Positions 1 to 6,200 of a stretch of 6,274 bases of DNA are shown here, piece after piece (position 1 is the stretch's first letter; the number at the start of each line of letters is the position of its first letter). The position numbers and the translations under genes are program-made. The notes beneath the pieces were generated by a model. The model was given only the letters and a program-made list of their open reading frames with translations. It made no database searches and was not told where the DNA came from. This DNA is from a bacterium (GTDB taxonomy: Bacteria; Auribacterota; UBA3054), in the NCBI GenBank assembly GCA_017444325.1, contig JAFSWV010000235.1, positions 1 through 6,274 on the forward strand, given 5' to 3'.

Positions 1-402
1 ACGACCGACCACTCGCTCGACAACCTGACCAAAGAATTGAACAGAAGTGTGCAGCGCATGACCAGCCGCGTCGAGTCCCAAACTTTCTTCTCGGGAGGCG
101 AGACAGGCAGCCAGGCGGCCGCCATCAACAACTATTACCAGGGCACTATCCTTTCCGCCATCCAGGCGGCTTGGCAGACGCCCCAGGCTTCCCAGATAAA
201 CAAGAAGTCCGTCTGCGTCGTCCGCTTCACCTTAACGAAAGACGGAAGGGTGACCACGGCCAGAATAACGCAGAGCAGCGGGAATAAGGCTATGGATGAT
301 TCCGCGCTCTCCGCCGTAAGGTCGGCGCGCTTCGGCCCCTTCCCGCCGGACATCACAAGGCCGACTCTGGAAGTGGAAGTTCCCTTCGAATGCGAAAAAT
401 AG
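1..402 (+). CDS. TonB/TolA-family C-terminal domain protein (5' end outside window)
   Basis: The frame is open from base 1 to the stop at 400-402, giving 133 visible residues; the true start lies upstream. A TTG at 37 is in frame but has no reason to be the start. From about visible residue 43 the sequence fits a TonB/TolA C-terminal fold: a helix with NNYYQGTILSAIQAAWQTP, a strand with VVRFTLTKDGRV, then the hallmark SSGNKAMDDSALSAV, a short Phe/Pro stretch (RFGPFPPDI) and a last strand LEVEVPFEC. In the family this domain sits in the periplasm at the end of a membrane-anchored, elongated protein and links inner-membrane ExbBD/TolQR energy to outer-membrane receptors or Pal. The residues before the domain look like the end of a linker. 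Whether it is TonB, TolA or a related protein cannot be told without the N-terminus. Its stop codon overlaps the Shine-Dalgarno of the serpin gene, which suggests co-transcription. Confidence 0.85.
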   Translation, partial: TTDHSLDNLTKELNRSVQRMTSRVESQTFFSGGETGSQAAAINNYYQGTILSAIQAAWQTPQASQINKKSVCVVRFTLTKDGRVTTARITQSSGNKAMDDSALSAVRSARFGPFPPDITRPTLEVEVPFECEK

Positions 403-405
403 GAG
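401..405 (+). promoter_or_regulatory. Shine-Dalgarno of the serpin gene
   Basis: AGGAG lies 7 bases before the ATG at 413 and overlaps the stop codon of the preceding gene. This supports 413 as the serpin start and translation close behind the upstream gene. Confidence 0.75.
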
Positions 406-412
406 AAAAACG

Positions 413-1726
413 ATGAACAAAATTTTGCTTTCCCTGATCATGGCGCTCGCGCTTTGCGGATGCGAAAAGGAAGCCCCTGCCGCCCTCGCATCGCAGGAGA
501 ATCCTTTCGCCCAACCCGTTTCAGCAGTCTCCGCTGATCCCGCTCCCGCAGCCCAGACCGCTTCCGTTGCGGAAACGCCGGTCGGCCCGGCCACCGCTGA
601 ACAAGTCTCAGCTCTGGTCAAAGGCGACAACGCCTTCGCCTGGGAACTTTTCAAACAGCTCGCCGATCCCAAGCAGCCGGTCTTCTTCTCGCCGTACAGC
701 ATTTCCAGCGCCATGGCGATGCTTACTTTGGGCGCGAAAGGCGAGACGGAAAAGCAGCTGCTTGAAACGCTGGCCTTCCCGGACAAAGGTCCGCTTCTCG
801 GAAAAGAATTCCAGAAGCTCAGGGAGAGCCTTGTTTCCAGCGACGAGAGATTCACCATGACGGACGCCAATTCGCTCTGGCTCAACATTGGTTTCGACGT
901 CCTTTCATCCTACGCGCAGAGCCTGAAGGAATTCTTCTCCGGAGAGGCGAGGAGCATTGAGTTTGCGAAAAACAAAGAGGCGGCCGCCACGATCAACAAT
1001 TGGATCTCCGACCACACGAGAAACCTCATCAAAGACCTCATCAGCCCCGAAGCCTTGAGCGCCGACACGAGGCTTGTCCTCGTGAACGCCGTGAGCTTCC
1101 TGGCCAAATGGGAAACGCCTTTCGACGAGGACGGCACCAGGAAGTATTCCCTTATGGATTACACGGGCCGCGCCGGAAAAGGGGAGCTGATGCGCCAGGA
1201 AGGCATGATCAACGCCGCGGAAGTCGACGGAGTGACGGCGGTGGAACTTAATTACGCCGGCAGGAAATATTCGCTTCTGGCCATGATGCCACAGGACGTG
1301 GCGAAATTTACCTCTTGGGAAAAGAATATTGACGACGCTTACATTGAAAACATAACGAAATCTCTCAAGCGCGAGAACGCTGTGCTTATGTTCCCGAAAT
1401 TCACGACGGAATACTCCCAGAGCCTTGTTTCCGTTTTCAAGGACATGGGACTGGCTTCGCCCTTTGCGTACGGCGCCGACTTCACCGGTATTAGTCTGAA
1501 AGAGCAGCTCCTCGTCAGTGAGATCATCCACAAAGCGATAGTTAAGATCTACGAGACCGGCACGGAAGCCGCGGCCGCGACCGCCGTCATGGTCAAATGC
1601 ACCGGCATGGCGATGAAGCCGCCCAAAGAGATCCGCTTCAACAAGCCTTTTGTTTACCTGATCAGGGAGAAGGAGACCGGCGCGATCCTCTTCTTAGGCC
1701 ACTACACCGTCAAAGCAGAAAAATAA
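413..1726 (+). CDS. Serpin (serine/cysteine protease inhibitor), predicted lipoprotein
   Basis: The product has 437 residues. Residues 1-17 form a lipoprotein signal: positive start, hydrophobic core, then LCGC with Cys17 as the predicted lipidated residue. Residues 18-65 are rich in Ala, Pro, Ser and Gln and look like a flexible tether. The serpin fold runs from about 68 to the end, close to the usual 370-residue core. Visible hallmarks are FFSPYSISSAMAMLTLGAKG at 91-110, NAVSFLAKWETPFD at 225-238, the hinge ETGTEAAAATAV at 381-392, and IRFNKPFVYLI at 407-417, which fits the serpin signature, followed by TGAILFLG. In the family the reactive loop is cut by a target protease, the small-residue hinge inserts into a beta-sheet and the protease is trapped covalently. 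The Thr384 and Ala386-389 hinge is of the inhibitory kind. The target is unknown; Lys395-Cys-Thr-Gly398 lies near the expected P1 site. The inferred location is the outer membrane or the outer face of the inner membrane. Other open frames across this gene are shadows. Confidence 0.95.
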   Translation: MNKILLSLIMALALCGCEKEAPAALASQENPFAQPVSAVSADPAPAAQTASVAETPVGPATAEQVSALVKGDNAFAWELFKQLADPKQPVFFSPYSISSAMAMLTLGAKGETEKQLLETLAFPDKGPLLGKEFQKLRESLVSSDERFTMTDANSLWLNIGFDVLSSYAQSLKEFFSGEARSIEFAKNKEAAATINNWISDHTRNLIKDLISPEALSADTRLVLVNAVSFLAKWETPFDEDGTRKYSLMDYTGRAGKGELMRQEGMINAAEVDGVTAVELNYAGRKYSLLAMMPQDVAKFTSWEKNIDDAYIENITKSLKRENAVLMFPKFTTEYSQSLVSVFKDMGLASPFAYGADFTGISLKEQLLVSEIIHKAIVKIYETGTEAAAATAVMVKCTGMAMKPPKEIRFNKPFVYLIREKETGAILFLGHYTVKAEK

Positions 1727-1745
1727 TCAACACAAAGATAAAATT

Positions 1746-2351
1746 ATGAAGATCACCACCAAAAACTACGCCAACATCACGCTTCTGAAAGTTGAGCAGA
1801 AGCAGGTCCTGAAACTCCTGGCTGACGAAGGCCGCCACGCTTACGTCGTTTCCGACGGCACGTCGGAAATGATGGAGAGAGACGCCGTCATCTACGACGA
1901 GGAGCTTGACGAACTCGACGCCAAGGTCGTTTCCGAAATGGCCCAGCGCCTTTCCAAGCAGCTTCGCTGCGTCGCGTTCGCCGTCATCAACTACAACGAC
2001 GAGACGCTTTTGACCTGGCTCTACCGCAGCGGCGAACTGATCGACGCCTACAACTCCCAGCCCGGATATCTCAATCCCAAATTGGAAGAGAACCATCAGC
2101 CGACGGGCGCCAATCCCGACAAGATGGCGAAGGTCTTCAAGAATGTCCAGCTGACCGACCTCGGCCCCATAACCCGCCGTCCTTCTTACCCGGACGAGAA
2201 CTACTGCACGGCCACGGACCGCCATGCCGACATCGTCTCCGTCCTGAGGCTGCCGCGCTTCGCGGTCGGCACCGGCTTCTACACTGTTAAGATCGGCGAC
2301 ATCCCCGCCGATTTGGTAGCCGGCGACTTCGTACCCGTCAACATCAAATGA
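1746..2351 (+). CDS. Hypothetical soluble protein, 201 residues
   Basis: I cannot name this protein. It has no signal peptide or membrane segment, so it is probably cytoplasmic. The N-terminal third is a predicted alpha/beta region with an acidic run at 44-58 (ERDAVIYDEELDELD). A central hydrophobic strand (CVAFAVINYNDE, 75-86) leads into the most motif-like part, TWLYRSGELIDAYNSQPGYL at 90-109. From memory, similar W-Y-x-x-G-x-L-x-D-x-Y-x-S-x-P patterns occur in uncharacterised bacterial proteins, but I cannot confirm a family. Residues 150-201 contain a Cys (C154) and end in a strand-rich tail. The ATG at 1746 follows the serpin stop by 19 AT-rich bases with no Shine-Dalgarno, so initiation may depend on an unstructured leader. 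The stop overlaps the next start in an ATGA, which implies translational coupling with the membrane protein that follows. Codon use matches the neighbours, supporting a real gene. Confidence 0.8.
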   Translation: MKITTKNYANITLLKVEQKQVLKLLADEGRHAYVVSDGTSEMMERDAVIYDEELDELDAKVVSEMAQRLSKQLRCVAFAVINYNDETLLTWLYRSGELIDAYNSQPGYLNPKLEENHQPTGANPDKMAKVFKNVQLTDLGPITRRPSYPDENYCTATDRHADIVSVLRLPRFAVGTGFYTVKIGDIPADLVAGDFVPVNIK

Positions 2352-2875
2352 TCGTTAAAGGCGAAGAGATCGTTTGGGAGGAGCCCAAGTCCTTCCAGGA
2401 ACTTCTTAGACTGCGCCGCCTCAAGCGGCGCAGTTTCTGGCGCAACGCGAGGCCGCTCTTCATCAACACGGCGCTCATCTTCTCGCTTGTCATGATCTTC
2501 TTCGCCTTCTACTACCGCAGCGACATCGCAAAAGTCTTCGAGCCGGCAAAGATCATTTCCGCTTTGATAGCCTCTTTTGGCATTTCCTTTATTTGGCGGT
2601 CCTTGGAGAGGAGCAGGACGCCAATTATCACGCTTACGAAAAAAGAGGGCGCCTACTATTTGAGCCGCAAGGGCGACTACACGAATCAGCCGCTTGCGGA
2701 ACTCAAGGCTTACGTCGTGGAAGAATTAAGAGAAGGCGCCTACGCCTCCACGGTCCTCATAATGAAGACGGCGGACGGTCAGCGCCTGGCCGCCCTGCCT
2801 GATCAGGAGAAAATTGACCTGATGGTTGGCATAATGAAAGAACTTAAGATACCGGAAGGAAAACTGAAAGCTTAA
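2348..2875 (+). CDS. Hypothetical membrane protein with two transmembrane helices, 175 residues
   Basis: I do not recognise a named family. Residues 1-35 are cytoplasmic in style, with a strongly basic patch (LRLRRLKRRSFWR, 20-32) just before the first helix (about 36-56, LFINTALIFSLVMIFFAFYY). A second helix follows at about 67-84 (AKIISALIASFGISFIW). By the positive-inside rule both ends face the cytoplasm. Residues 93-170 form a small domain of short strands ending in a helix: IITLTKKEGAYYL, AELKAYVVEEL, STVLIMKTADGQRLAALP, then EKIDLMVGIMKEL. This layout, two helices plus a strand-rich domain with a final helix, resembles bacterial PH-like or YcxB-like proteins; that is inference from pattern only. 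The start overlaps the preceding stop (ATGA, 2348-2351) with no Shine-Dalgarno of its own, so it is probably translated by coupling. The gene contains a strong hairpin at 2408-2436. Only two bases separate its stop from the MBOAT start. Confidence 0.8.
   Translation: MIVKGEEIVWEEPKSFQELLRLRRLKRRSFWRNARPLFINTALIFSLVMIFFAFYYRSDIAKVFEPAKIISALIASFGISFIWRSLERSRTPIITLTKKEGAYYLSRKGDYTNQPLAELKAYVVEELREGAYASTVLIMKTADGQRLAALPDQEKIDLMVGIMKELKIPEGKLKA
2408..2436 (+). other. Strong intragenic hairpin
   Basis: A perfect 10-base inverted repeat, ACTGCGCCGC at 2410-2419 and GCGGCGCAGT at 2425-2434, encloses a 5-base loop CTCAA. A G-U pair and an A-U pair extend the stem to 12 pairs. It is followed by TTTC, too short a U-run for a standard terminator. 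It lies in the basic LRRLKRR stretch of the two-helix membrane protein, about 60 bases after its start. The structure is clear in the sequence; any role is open, and Arg/Leu codon choice could produce it by chance. Confidence 0.7.
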
Positions 2876-2877
2876 AA

Positions 2878-4278
2878 ATGGATTTTTTCTCTTTCAAATT
2901 CCTTGCTTTCCTTAGTCTTACGCTTCTTCTTTTCCACTTGAAGCCGACGAGGGGATTGAGAAAATGGCTCTTGTTCGCGGCCAACCTTCTCTTCTATGTC
3001 TTCCTCTCCAAGTGGTGCGTGATCTATCTCGCCGTAACCACGACCGTAGTTTATCTCTGCGCCTTGAAGAACACGAAGGCTTCCTATTTGCTTGGGATCG
3101 TATTGACGCTGTTTTCGCTCGTCTTCTTCAAATACACGCCTTTCCTTTACAACTCCTTTGCGGGTCTTTCAGGCATCCCGAACTGGAGCTTGAAGTGGCT
3201 TGTGCCGCTGGGAATCTCATTCTATACCTTCCGGCTCATATCTTATCTCACGGACGTCAGGAGGGGAGAACTGGAAGCGGAAAAGGACCCCTTCTATTTC
3301 TTCACCTACGCGGCTTTTTTCCCGCTTGTCATCTGCGGCCCTATCCAGAGGGCAGGCGACTTCCTTCCGGCCCTCAGAGAGCCTAATGAACTCACTCTTG
3401 ACCGTTTTGACAGGGGAATGAGGCAGATCCTTTGGGGCTTGGTCAAAAAAGCGGTCGTAGCCGACAACCTCGACGTCCTCGTTGACAGTGCTTTTTCCGG
3501 CTATGAATCGAAGAGCGGCTTCGTTTTCGTTTTGGCCGTCATTCTTTACAGCCTGCAGATCTACTGTGACTTTTCCGGATATTCCGACATGGCGATCGGC
3601 GTTGCGAGGCTTTTCGGCATAGACCTTAAGGCGAACTTCCGCGTTCCTTACGTCTCCACGACCATAAAGGAATTCTGGAGCCGCTGGCACATCTCCCTTT
3701 CCACCTGGTTCAGGGATTACGTCTATTTCCCGCTGGGCGGCGGCCGCTGCGGAAAGCTGAGAAGGTCTTTCAACATCATGGTGACCTTCCTGCTCTCCGG
3801 GCTTTGGCACGGCGCCAACTGGACTTTCATCTTTTGGGGAGGATTGCATGGCCTGGGCCTTGTCGTGGAAAAACTGCTTTTCCCAGCCAAGGAAGGGCCG
3901 AAGAGCAAGGCCGCGAAATTCATCTGGACGCTTTGCACCGCGTTCCTCGTGCTTTTCGGCTGGCTCTTTTTCAGGTCGGAATCCATGCGTCAGGCCGTTT
4001 ACATCATGGCCAACGCTTTTACCGGCGTCAGCGCGCCGATCGCTTATCTCAAGGAAGGATTCCTTTCCCTTATGGGCGAGGAAGCCGGCATAGTCAACAT
4101 TCTGAGAATAAGCGTCCCAACTTTGATCGTTTTCGTTACGGAGTATTTCTTCCGCAACAGGGACCCTTGGACTGCTTCGGGAAAAAAGGCCCCCGTTCTT
4201 TTCTACATCGCAACGCTTATACTGCTCTTCCTTTGCAAGGCGGGGGAACAGCAGGAATTGATCTATGGAAAATTCTAA
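2878..4278 (+). CDS. MBOAT-family O-acyltransferase (AlgI/DltB-like)
   Basis: The product has 466 residues, typical for bacterial AlgI-type proteins, and about ten or more hydrophobic segments. Family motifs appear in the right order: PLGISFYTFRLISYLTDV at 110-127, CGPIQR at 153-158, QIYCDFSGYSDMAIGVARLF at 227-246, NFRVPY at 253-258, FWSRWHISLSTWFRDYVYFP at 266-285 followed by LGGGR, and SGLWHGANWTFIFWGGLHG at 307-325. His311 in LWHGANW aligns with the invariant catalytic His of MBOAT enzymes; His271 and His324 are further conserved positions. Members of this family transfer an acyl group, usually acetyl or D-alanyl, across the cytoplasmic membrane to an envelope glycan, working with a periplasmic or extracellular SGNH partner. 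Such a partner gene starts directly after this stop codon. The ATG at 2878 has only a distant GGAAGGA (2854-2860) and is likely coupled to the gene before. The acceptor (exopolysaccharide, lipopolysaccharide or peptidoglycan) cannot be read from the sequence. Confidence 0.95.
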   Translation: MDFFSFKFLAFLSLTLLLFHLKPTRGLRKWLLFAANLLFYVFLSKWCVIYLAVTTTVVYLCALKNTKASYLLGIVLTLFSLVFFKYTPFLYNSFAGLSGIPNWSLKWLVPLGISFYTFRLISYLTDVRRGELEAEKDPFYFFTYAAFFPLVICGPIQRAGDFLPALREPNELTLDRFDRGMRQILWGLVKKAVVADNLDVLVDSAFSGYESKSGFVFVLAVILYSLQIYCDFSGYSDMAIGVARLFGIDLKANFRVPYVSTTIKEFWSRWHISLSTWFRDYVYFPLGGGRCGKLRRSFNIMVTFLLSGLWHGANWTFIFWGGLHGLGLVVEKLLFPAKEGPKSKAAKFIWTLCTAFLVLFGWLFFRSESMRQAVYIMANAFTGVSAPIAYLKEGFLSLMGEEAGIVNILRISVPTLIVFVTEYFFRNRDPWTASGKKAPVLFYIATLILLFLCKAGEQQELIYGKF

Positions 4279-5214
4279 ATGAAGTTTAGCATTCATATGA
4301 TCTGGCAAGCCGCGCTTGCCGTAATCCTGATCCTTCTCGTCACGGTCGCTTTCCCGATCTGGCTCGACCCCTACAATGTTTTCCATTACGACAACATTCG
4401 TTTCAACGGCGTGGAGCCCAATCAGATCTTCATCAAGACGCGCTATATCCTAAAGAACCCGGATCGCTTCGACTCTTTCCTCTTCGGCTCCTCCCGAGTC
4501 GGCATGATCGACGTCTCAAAGATAAAAGAAGGCCGTTTCTACAATATGAATTATTCCGAGGGCCTTCCTCAGGAGAATCTTGACAATTTAAAGATATTCA
4601 TTGCCAACGGCCTCAAGATCAGCAACGTCTGGCTTGGCATCGACAACATCAGCTGTTTTACCGATCCTGAGCGTCACAAAAAATCTTTGATGCGCAGGTT
4701 TTATCCAATGGACGGCAACCTTTTTAAATTTTATCTTCCATACGTCAACTGCTCCAAGGCCTTCCGTTCCCTGGACACCATATTGGGAGCAAAGAAGAGC
4801 GACGGGAAAAGGGAGAAAGATTTCTACGCCACCGGCAACTCCTGGCTGAGTCAGGAGATGAACCTTGACGAAAAGGCCAACCGCCCTGCCTGGGAAAAGC
4901 ACTACGCTCCGCGTTTCGGGGAAGCCGTAAAAGAAATCAAAGCGATAGCCGATCTCTGCGAAGAGAACGGCATAAAACTGAAAGTTTTCACCAATCCTCT
5001 CTACATCGACACTTACAAGAAATGCCTGGAAGAAGGCTACGGCGATTTCTTAGATGAGCTTGCCAAGGTCGTGCCTTATTACGATTTCAGCACGATACCG
5101 CAGACCACCACCAGGAACGACTTCGTCGAGACTTCCCACTACCGCTTCGAAGTGGGGGATTACCTGATCAAGTGTTTGGAAGATCCGGAGGAACCTTTCC
5201 TTAGGAAGCAATGA
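4279..5214 (+). CDS. Membrane-anchored SGNH/DltD-like partner of the MBOAT protein
   Basis: The product has 311 residues. Residues 8-28 form a single signal-anchor helix, followed by WLDPYNVF at 28-35, so the main domain should face the periplasm. Residues 67-73 (FLFGSSR) match the GSS-type nucleophile block seen in DltD and related SGNH proteins, with Ser72 the likely nucleophile. A strand ending in WLGIDN (118-123) sits where the third SGNH block is expected, but the order is D-N instead of N-D. Near the C-terminus, FVETSHYRFEVGDYL at 282-296 resembles the DxxHY block; His287 is the likely catalytic His, with Glu284 at the usual Asp position. Residues 112-260 show alternating strands and helices as in an alpha/beta hydrolase-like fold. 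The ATG directly follows the MBOAT stop with no gap, and GGAAAA at 4267-4272 is a weak Shine-Dalgarno. The likely role is accepting or placing the acyl group on a glycan. Sequence similarity to named AlgJ, AlgX or DltD is low, so I give no symbol. Confidence 0.75.
   Translation: MKFSIHMIWQAALAVILILLVTVAFPIWLDPYNVFHYDNIRFNGVEPNQIFIKTRYILKNPDRFDSFLFGSSRVGMIDVSKIKEGRFYNMNYSEGLPQENLDNLKIFIANGLKISNVWLGIDNISCFTDPERHKKSLMRRFYPMDGNLFKFYLPYVNCSKAFRSLDTILGAKKSDGKREKDFYATGNSWLSQEMNLDEKANRPAWEKHYAPRFGEAVKEIKAIADLCEENGIKLKVFTNPLYIDTYKKCLEEGYGDFLDELAKVVPYYDFSTIPQTTTRNDFVETSHYRFEVGDYLIKCLEDPEEPFLRKQ
5203..5208 (+). promoter_or_regulatory. Shine-Dalgarno of the YbhN-like gene
   Basis: AGGAAG ends 2 bases before the ATG at 5211, inside the 3' end of the SGNH-like gene. 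Although the spacing is short, it supports 5211 as the start, together with the ATGA overlap. Confidence 0.5.
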
Positions 5215-6200
5215 AAAAAGTATTTTTCATCATACGGTTGCTCGTAGCCGCCGCTTTGGTGATCGCTCTGTATTTCATGTGCGACCCCAAGGCGGTGCTG
5301 GAGAATTTGAAAAATACCGATCCAAGGCTTATCGCCGCCGCGCTCGCGGTCTTTCTTATTTCCTACGTCATCACGGCCTGGCGCTGGCAAGTCGTTCTTC
5401 AAGGCGCGGAAAAACACATTCCCTTCTGGAAACTTCTCAGGTACAGCTTCACCGCCAGCTTCTGCAACAATTTTCTGCCCACCGGCTTCGGCGGCGACAT
5501 CACGAGGGTGATCAATATGCTTCCTCACGGCATCTCGGCCGCGGAGGGAACGGGCCTGCTTTTCCTGGAAAGGCTCATCGGCTTTCTGGTCATCGGCCTT
5601 CTGATAATAATAACTCTGCCTTTTGTTTCGAAGGATGTTTCCCTGGCCTGGTCGCAAGGTGACAAGACGGCAAGGGGCGCGCTCGTTTTCATCGCTGCGG
5701 CTTTATTCGTTCTTTTGCTTGCGATGCTTTTCATTATCATCCTTATCGCCAGCAAAAAGGCCGTGCTTAAATTCAGCGCTTTGTTTTCCAAGATCCCTTA
5801 TAAAGCCGTTTCGAAATTTTTAGTCGAATTTCTGGAAAAGCTGAACCAGAACATCCGCGGAGCCAAAACTATCGTAAAACTGATCCTTGTTTCGACGCTC
5901 CTGCAGTTTTCTTTTGCCATTGCTTTCTATCTCTGCTTCTGGGCCGTTCTGGATCAGAAGTTTTCCTTTACGCTGATCTTCGCCCTGGTCCAGACCACTT
6001 CGCTTTTGGGCGTCATCCCGATAAGCATAGAGACGATCGGCACGAGGGAATTCGTCTTCTGCCTTTTCCTGCCAATCGAAGTTTCCTCGCTTTTAGCCTG
6101 CCTGATCATCGCCAGGGCCGCTTCCGTTGTCATGACGCTTCCCGGCGCTCTCTTTTTCATCACCGACGGCCTTTTCAGAAAGTGTACCCCCAAAGACTGA
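5211..6200 (+). CDS. YbhN/UPF0104-family membrane protein (MprF-like lysylphosphatidylglycerol synthase transmembrane domain)
   Basis: The product has 329 residues, normal for the family, with about seven or eight hydrophobic segments (roughly 4-23, 38-56, 115-139, 157-180, 222-246, 251-270, 281-302, 304-320). Family motifs are clear: YSFTASFCNNFLPTGFGGDI at 78-97 followed by TR matches the N-x-LP-x-x-x-GGD-x-x-R block; FLERLIGFLVIG at 118-129 matches the conserved ER-x-x-G; and SLLGVIPISIETIGTREFVF at 264-283 matches the IPI-x-x-x-G-x-RE block. In MprF this domain flips lysyl-phosphatidylglycerol; stand-alone members are often found beside glycosyltransferase and surface-glycan genes and are suspected of handling lipid-linked substrates. 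There is no aminoacyl-transferase domain here, so it is not a full MprF. The start overlaps the preceding stop (ATGA, 5211-5214), indicating tight coupling with the acyltransferase pair. A role in moving or sensing a lipid-linked glycan precursor is inference. Confidence 0.9.
   Translation: MKKVFFIIRLLVAAALVIALYFMCDPKAVLENLKNTDPRLIAAALAVFLISYVITAWRWQVVLQGAEKHIPFWKLLRYSFTASFCNNFLPTGFGGDITRVINMLPHGISAAEGTGLLFLERLIGFLVIGLLIIITLPFVSKDVSLAWSQGDKTARGALVFIAAALFVLLLAMLFIIILIASKKAVLKFSALFSKIPYKAVSKFLVEFLEKLNQNIRGAKTIVKLILVSTLLQFSFAIAFYLCFWAVLDQKFSFTLIFALVQTTSLLGVIPISIETIGTREFVFCLFLPIEVSSLLACLIIARAASVVMTLPGALFFITDGLFRKCTPKD

Noticed and set aside
113..1000. Repeated segment AGGCGGCCGCCA followed by ATCAACAA at 113-131 and near 978-999
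   Set aside because: The two copies sit in unrelated proteins, encode common Ala-Ala-Ile/Thr-Asn-Asn residues and differ by a 2-base insertion outside a shared GC-rich core. Chance from codon bias is the simplest explanation.
232..1531. Long minus-strand open frames (232-888 and 905-1531) across the TonB-like and serpin genes
   Set aside because: They lie opposite well-supported genes, have low-complexity or charged products without motifs, and arise from codon bias.
1727..1745. Possible promoter or terminator between the serpin and the unnamed gene
   Set aside because: TAAAAT lies directly against the ATG with no fitting -35 element, and there is no inverted repeat followed by a U-run. The gap is only 19 bases.
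1710..2225. A 171-codon minus-strand frame opposite the unnamed soluble protein
   Set aside because: Its product is a Val/Gly-rich string with no family features, while the plus-strand gene has neighbour-like codons and a coupled stop/start.
2408..2436. Reading the hairpin as a rho-independent terminator
   Set aside because: Only three U residues follow the stem and it lies within a coding region, so a standard terminator is not supported.
3217..4386. A 389-codon open frame on the minus strand across the MBOAT gene
   Set aside because: The plus strand here has unmistakable MBOAT motifs. The minus product is highly charged with no recognisable domain, as expected from an antisense shadow of a C/G-ending coding region.
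5211..6200. Naming the last full gene mprF
   Set aside because: Only the transmembrane flippase-like part is present. The C-terminal aminoacyl-transferase domain needed for lysyl-phosphatidylglycerol synthesis is absent.
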